DNA of 64,000 nucleotides from Streptomyces plumbidurans (GTDB lineage Bacteria; Actinomycetota; Actinomycetes; Streptomycetales; Streptomycetaceae): positions 186,001 through 250,000 of the forward strand of contig NZ_JAFJSY010000010.1 of assembly GCF_019857225.1 (NCBI RefSeq), written 5' to 3'. Shown here piece by piece: positions 58,526 to 64,000 of the stretch. The position numbers and the translations under genes are program-made. Each line of letters starts with the position of its first letter. The stretch's first letter is position 1. The notes under the pieces are model-generated. The model was given only the letters and a program-made list of their open reading frames with translations, did not search any database and was not told the DNA's origin.

Positions 58526-59191
58526 GTGTCCAATCCGTCATGGCAACCCTGGCAGCCGGAGCAGAGCGAACCACAGCGGGCGCAGGACGTCCCGCGGTCG
58601 GGGCAGGACGCGCCGCGGCCCTGGCAGAAGACCTCGCGCCACGGCGAGCAGCTCCCGCGGCCCTGGGACGGCGCCGTGCCCGCTGGGCGGGACCTCGGGC
58701 AGCCCTGGCAGGCGCAGGGCGTCCCGGCCATGCTCGCCTCGCACGCGGACCGTGAGCGGGCGGTGGACGTGCTCAGGGCGGGGTACGGGGAAGGGCGGCT
58801 GGAGCACGCCGAGTTCGAGAAGCGGGTCGAGCGGGCCTATGCGGCGCGGACCGTGGGGGAGCTGGCCCTGCTCGTCGCCGACCTGCCGCAGGGTCCGGTA
58901 CCCGTCACCCGGCTCGTCGCGCCCGTCCCGGCGACCTTCCTGCCGGCCCCCGCGCCCACGAACGGCAAGGCGGTCGGCTCCATGGTGTGCGGGCTGCTCA
59001 CCCTCTTCACCGTCGGCCTGACCGGCATCCCCGCGGTCATCCTCGGCCACACCGCGCGCACCGAGATGCAGCGCACCGGCGAGCGGGGCGAGGGCTTCGC
59101 GGTGACCGGGCTGGTGCTCGGCTGGCTGTCGGTCGCGGGCTGGGCGCTCGTCATCACGATCCTCATCGCGGCGGGGCTGGCGACCTCATGA
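58526..59191 (+). CDS. DUF1707/DUF4190 membrane protein
   Basis: This 221-residue protein in order has a Pro/Gln/Trp-rich disordered N-terminus (residues 1-70, with several PWQ repeats). A DUF1707 module follows (LASHADRERAVDVLRAGYGE, then GRLEHAEFEKRVERAYAART). Two helices of a DUF4190-like membrane part end it (GSMVCGLLTLFTVGLTGIPA and GLVLGWLSVAGWALVITILI). DUF1707 is common in actinobacteria and usually precedes a transmembrane region; its function is unknown. GTG at 58526 has a GGGGAGG site and is preferred to an in-frame codon within the rpoC terminator. It lies between rpoC and rpsL and is unrelated to either by sequence. Confidence 0.78.
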   Translation: MSNPSWQPWQPEQSEPQRAQDVPRSGQDAPRPWQKTSRHGEQLPRPWDGAVPAGRDLGQPWQAQGVPAMLASHADRERAVDVLRAGYGEGRLEHAEFEKRVERAYAARTVGELALLVADLPQGPVPVTRLVAPVPATFLPAPAPTNGKAVGSMVCGLLTLFTVGLTGIPAVILGHTARTEMQRTGERGEGFAVTGLVLGWLSVAGWALVITILIAAGLATS

Positions 59192-59315
59192 GATGAGCAC
59201 GGGACGAGCTGCGGCGACGTGGCCACCGGCGGGGTCTGAACGTGAATTCGAAGATCATGTACGGCGTAGGGTCTTGACATCCTGTGCGGTCCGGTGCGGG
59301 TGCGGCCCATTTGTT

Positions 59316-59344
59316 TTGACCACAGCGAATGAGGTAGGTACGCT
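59316..59344 (+). promoter_or_regulatory. Probable promoter of the rpsL operon
   Basis: TTGACC and TACGCT are separated by 17 bases, 195 bases before rpsL. Another TTGACA lies at 59275. The 347-bp gap 59192-59538 shows no gene and seems to be promoter plus leader. Confidence 0.6.
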
Positions 59345-59538
59345 CAGACCTTGTGCCTGGGGTGTGCCCTGGCTCTCGTGCGTGCCTTCAACCGCATCGC
59401 GAGCTGTAAGCGGCCACCGTGATCTGTGCTCTTTCCTGCCTAGCGGCGGGGGTCCACCGGATTCGACACACCCGACCGCGTGGGTCGGCGACGTTCCAGG
59501 TTAGCTTCACCATTCGGCACACAGAAACCGGAGAAGTA

Positions 59539-59910
59539 GTGCCTACGATCCAGCAGCTGGTCCGCAAGGGCCGGCAGGACAAGGTCGAGAAGAACAAGAC
59601 GCCCGCACTCGAGGGTTCCCCTCAGCGTCGCGGCGTCTGCACGCGTGTGTTCACGACCACCCCGAAGAAGCCGAACTCGGCCCTGCGTAAGGTCGCGCGT
59701 GTGCGTCTGACCAGCGGGATCGAGGTCACCGCTTACATTCCGGGTGAGGGACACAACCTGCAGGAGCACTCCATCGTGCTCGTGCGCGGCGGCCGTGTGA
59801 AGGACCTGCCGGGTGTTCGCTACAAGATCATCCGTGGTTCGCTCGACACCCAGGGTGTCAAGAACCGCAAGCAGGCCCGCAGCCGCTACGGCGCCAAGAA
59901 GGAGAAGTAA
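59539..59910 (+). CDS. rpsL: 30S ribosomal protein S12
   Basis: This 123-residue protein shapes the decoding centre. It opens [20 protein letters not shown] and has the loops [19 protein letters not shown] and [19 protein letters not shown]. The Lys in TPKKPNSA and the Lys in GRVKDLPG are the positions at which streptomycin-resistance changes occur; both are wild type here. GTG at 59539 has a GGAGAAGTA site. The first of the str operon: rpsL-rpsG-fusA-tuf. Confidence 0.97.
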   Translation: MPTIQQLVRKGRQDKVEKNKTPALEGSPQRRGVCTRVFTTTPKKPNSALRKVARVRLTSGIEVTAYIPGEGHNLQEHSIVLVRGGRVKDLPGVRYKIIRGSLDTQGVKNRKQARSRYGAKKEK

Positions 59911-59912
59911 GA

Positions 59913-60383
59913 ATGCCTCGTAAGGGCCCCGCCCCGAAGCGCCCGGTCATCATCGACCCGGTCTACGGTTCTCCTCTGGTGACCTCCCTCATCAACAAGG
60001 TGCTGCTCAACGGCAAGCGCTCCACCGCCGAGCGCATCGTCTACGGCGCCATGGAGGGTCTGCGTGAGAAGACGGGCAACGACCCGATCATCACGCTGAA
60101 GCGCGCGCTGGAGAACATCAAGCCGACCCTCGAGGTCAAGTCCCGCCGTGTCGGTGGTGCGACGTACCAGGTTCCGATCGAGGTCAAGCCCGGTCGCGCC
60201 AACACGCTCGCGCTGCGCTGGCTGGTCGGTTACTCGCGCGCCCGTCGCGAGAAGACCATGACCGAGCGTCTGCTCAACGAGCTTCTCGACGCCTCCAACG
60301 GCCTCGGTGCCGCTGTGAAGAAGCGCGAGGACACCCACAAGATGGCCGAGTCCAACAAGGCCTTCGCGCACTACCGCTGGTAG
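59913..60383 (+). CDS. rpsG: 30S ribosomal protein S7
   Basis: This 156-residue protein nucleates the head of the small subunit. Family blocks: [20 protein letters not shown], then [40 protein letters not shown]; and [20 protein letters not shown], ending in [12 protein letters not shown] at 59913, two bases after the rpsL stop, with a ribosome site inside the end of rpsL (GAAGGAGAAG). Confidence 0.97.
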   Translation: MPRKGPAPKRPVIIDPVYGSPLVTSLINKVLLNGKRSTAERIVYGAMEGLREKTGNDPIITLKRALENIKPTLEVKSRRVGGATYQVPIEVKPGRANTLALRWLVGYSRARREKTMTERLLNELLDASNGLGAAVKKREDTHKMAESNKAFAHYRW

Positions 60384-60422
60384 TCGCTTCCCCTATCGAG
60401 ACCGAGAGAAGACTGAAGCCTT

Positions 60423-62549
60423 ATGGCTACCACTTCACTTGACCTGGCCAGGGTCCGCAACATCGGGATCATGGCCCACATCGACGCGGGCAAGACGACC
60501 ACCACCGAGCGGATCCTCTTCTACACCGGCGTCAGCTACAAGATCGGTGAAGTCCACGACGGTGCCGCCACCATGGACTGGATGGAGCAGGAGCAGGAGC
60601 GTGGCATCACGATCACCTCTGCTGCCACCACCTGTCACTGGCCGCTCGAGGACAACGACTACACGATCAACATCATCGACACCCCCGGGCACGTCGACTT
60701 CACGGTCGAGGTGGAGCGTTCGCTCCGCGTCCTCGACGGTGCCGTCACGGTGTTCGACGGTGTCGCCGGTGTCGAGCCGCAGTCCGAGACGGTGTGGCGT
60801 CAGGCCGACCGTTACGGCGTGCCGCGCATCTGCTTCGTGAACAAGCTGGACCGTACCGGCGCCGAGTTCCACCGCTGCGTGGACATGATCTCGGACCGCC
60901 TGGGCGCCCAGCCGCTCGTCATGCAGCTCCCGATCGGCGCCGAGGCCGACTTCAAGGGCGTCGTGGACCTGGTCCGCATGAAGGCGCTCGTGTGGTCCGC
61001 CGAGGCCGCCAAGGGCGAGATGTACGACGTCGTCGACATCCCGGCCACGCACACCGAGGCCGCCGAGGAGTGGCGCGGCAAGCTGGTCGAGGCCGTCGCG
61101 GAGAACGACGAAGAGATCATGGAGCTGTACCTGGAGGGCCAGGAGCCCACCGAGGAGCAGCTGTACGCCGCGATCCGTCGCATCACCATCGCGTCCGGCA
61201 AGTCCAGCGACACCACGGTCACCCCGGTGTTCTGCGGTACCGCGTTCAAGAACAAGGGCGTTCAGCCCCTGCTCGACGCGGTCGTGCGCTACCTGCCGAC
61301 CCCGCTCGACGTCGAGGCCATCGAGGGCCACGACGTCAAGGACCCCGAGGTCGTCGTCAAGCGCAAGCCGTCCGACGACGAGCCGCTGTCCGCGCTGGCG
61401 TTCAAGATCATGAGCGACCCGCACCTCGGCAAGCTCACCTTCGTCCGGGTCTACTCGGGCCGCCTGGAGTCCGGCACCGCCGTGCTGAACTCCGTCAAGG
61501 GCAAGAAGGAGCGCATCGGCAAGATCTACCGCATGCACGCGAACAAGCGTGAGGAGATCGACTCGGTGGGCGCCGGCGACATCATCGCCGTCATGGGCCT
61601 GAAGCAGACCACCACCGGTGAGACGCTGTCCGACGACAAGAACCCGGTGATCCTGGAGTCCATGGACTTCCCGGCGCCGGTCATTCAGGTCGCCATCGAG
61701 CCCAAGTCCAAGGGTGACCAGGAGAAGCTGGGTGTCGCCATCCAGCGTCTCGCGGAGGAGGACCCCTCCTTCCAGGTTCACTCGGACGAGGAGACCGGCC
61801 AGACCATCATCGGCGGCATGGGCGAACTGCACCTCGAGGTGCTGGTCGACCGCATGCGCCGTGAGTTCAAGGTCGAGGCGAACGTCGGCAAGCCGCAGGT
61901 CGCCTACCGCGAGACGATCCGCAAGGCCGTCGAGCGCGTGGACTACACCCACAAGAAGCAGACCGGTGGTACCGGTCAGTTCGCCAAGGTGCAGATCGCG
62001 ATCGAGCCCATCGAGGGCGGCGACGCCTCGTACGAGTTCGTGAACAAGGTGACCGGTGGCCGTATCCCGAAGGAGTACATCCCTTCGGTCGACGCCGGTG
62101 CGCAGGAGGCCATGCAGTTCGGCATCCTCGCGGGCTACGAGATGACGGGCGTGCGCGTCACGCTCATCGACGGTGGCTACCACGAGGTCGACTCCTCCGA
62201 GCTCGCCTTCAAGATCGCCGGCTCGCAGGCCTTCAAGGAGGCCGCCCGCAAGGCCAGCCCCGTGCTGCTCGAGCCGATGATGGCCGTCGAGGTCACCACG
62301 CCCGAGGACTACATGGGCGAGGTCATCGGCGACATCAACTCCCGCCGTGGCCAGATCCAGGCCATGGAGGAGCGGGCCGGTGCCCGCGTCGTGAAGGGCC
62401 TCGTGCCCCTCTCGGAGATGTTCGGTTACGTCGGCGACCTGCGCAGCAAGACGTCCGGCCGCGCCAGCTACTCCATGCAGTTCGACTCCTACGCCGAGGT
62501 TCCGCGGAACGTCGCCGAGGAGATCATCGCGAAGGCCAAGGGCGAGTAA
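60423..62549 (+). CDS. fusA: Translation elongation factor G
   Basis: This 708-residue GTPase drives translocation. G1 is [14 protein letters not shown], the switch region is [15 protein letters not shown]3 is [20 protein letters not shown] and G4 is [15 protein letters not shown]. Domains II-V follow, with [20 protein letters not shown] and the C-terminal [23 protein letters not shown] at 60423 follows GAGAGAAGA. The fusidic-acid-related surfaces show no obvious resistance change, though this cannot be judged fully by eye. Confidence 0.97.
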   Translation: MATTSLDLARVRNIGIMAHIDAGKTTTTERILFYTGVSYKIGEVHDGAATMDWMEQEQERGITITSAATTCHWPLEDNDYTINIIDTPGHVDFTVEVERSLRVLDGAVTVFDGVAGVEPQSETVWRQADRYGVPRICFVNKLDRTGAEFHRCVDMISDRLGAQPLVMQLPIGAEADFKGVVDLVRMKALVWSAEAAKGEMYDVVDIPATHTEAAEEWRGKLVEAVAENDEEIMELYLEGQEPTEEQLYAAIRRITIASGKSSDTTVTPVFCGTAFKNKGVQPLLDAVVRYLPTPLDVEAIEGHDVKDPEVVVKRKPSDDEPLSALAFKIMSDPHLGKLTFVRVYSGRLESGTAVLNSVKGKKERIGKIYRMHANKREEIDSVGAGDIIAVMGLKQTTTGETLSDDKNPVILESMDFPAPVIQVAIEPKSKGDQEKLGVAIQRLAEEDPSFQVHSDEETGQTIIGGMGELHLEVLVDRMRREFKVEANVGKPQVAYRETIRKAVERVDYTHKKQTGGTGQFAKVQIAIEPIEGGDASYEFVNKVTGGRIPKEYIPSVDAGAQEAMQFGILAGYEMTGVRVTLIDGGYHEVDSSELAFKIAGSQAFKEAARKASPVLLEPMMAVEVTTPEDYMGEVIGDINSRRGQIQAMEERAGARVVKGLVPLSEMFGYVGDLRSKTSGRASYSMQFDSYAEVPRNVAEEIIAKAKGE

Positions 62550-62605
62550 CGCACTGCGTTAACGCACTGCGTCCACACGCCTTAGGCTTGACTCCGGAGC
62601 CTGCC

Positions 62606-62639
62606 GGGGCATTCCTCCCCATTCGTGGGGGAGTGCCCC
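62606..62639 (+). terminator. Hairpin between fusA and tuf
   Basis: GGGGCATTCCTCCCC pairs with GGGGGAGTGCCCC (bulged) around ATTCGT, 57 bp after fusA and 80 bp before tuf. It may be a partial terminator that sets the fusA:tuf ratio, together with a tuf-specific promoter. Confidence 0.6.
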
Positions 62640-62718
62640 GGGGCCCGGGCCATGACAGCAAAGATCACCTGGCGCCGATGAAGTAAGGCGTACCAGAACC
62701 ACTCCCAGGAGGACCCCA

Positions 62719-63912
<1,194 letters not shown>

Positions 63913-63949
63913 TCTTGGCCCGCAAGGGCTGACCAGGCAGGTTTGGGAA

Positions 63950-63979
63950 GGGCCCGTACGACTCCGGTCGTACGGGCCC
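63950..63979 (+). terminator. Terminator of the str operon
   Basis: GGGCCCGTACG pairs perfectly with CGTACGGGCCC around an eight-base loop, followed by TTTCGC, 38 bp after tuf. Confidence 0.9.
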
Positions 63980-64000
63980 TTTCGCACGTCCGGTGAAGGC

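Overview
The window is a high-GC actinobacterial chromosome segment, almost certainly Streptomyces. The grounds are extreme third-position GC, frequent GTG/TTG starts, a probable leaderless mRNA, and the syntenic block secE-nusG-rplK-rplA-(two lipoproteins)-rplJ-rplL-rpoB-rpoC-rpsL-rpsG-fusA-tuf next to aspC, adenosine deaminase, murB, rpmG and MaoC-type hadAB-like genes. No species can be named from sequence alone. All calls rest on reading the sequence; no database search was run.

Region 1 (1-6.6 kb) is transcribed mostly leftward: a secreted M28 aminopeptidase, a RarD-type permease, an NmrA-like quinone oxidoreductase divergent from a one-cysteine HxlR/DUF24 regulator, and korAB (2-oxoacid:ferredoxin oxidoreductase). 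Region 2 (6.9-21.4 kb) has a leftward two-component locus with two closely related DesK-type kinases and one LuxR-type regulator. It is divergent from a rightward ten-gene partial complex I operon, nuoABCHIJKLMN. nuoD, E, F and G are absent, and NuoC carries a 340-residue low-complexity repeat tail. Ferredoxin-producing korAB beside a complex I lacking its NADH module suggests a ferredoxin:menaquinone oxidoreductase. That is inference.

Region 3 (21.4-33.8 kb) is accessory: htpX, a YccF membrane protein, an SMI1/KNR4-like remnant, an APC permease, a GlsB-type stress protein and yajQ. It also has a tRNA-Tyr with a decayed tyrosine-recombinase gene beside it (an old integrative-element site), a methyltransferase, an MFS exporter fused to carboxypeptidase-regulatory-like domains, a 5'-truncated NUDIX gene, and an amidohydrolase homologue that has lost key catalytic residues. 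Region 4 (33.8-43.9 kb) has tRNA-Thr, tRNA-Met, rpmG, hadAB-like genes, two TetR modules with visible palindromic operators, murB, adenosine deaminase and aspC. Region 5 (44.1-64 kb) is tRNA-Trp and the transcription/translation core, with strong terminators, candidate promoters and an L10-type leader before rplJ.

A recurrent feature outside the core block is short tandem arrays in intergenic DNA, often touching a stop codon: periods of 8, 29, 13, 17, 14, 16/17, 23 and 13 bp, plus a 176-bp unit repeated four times that spans a gene junction.
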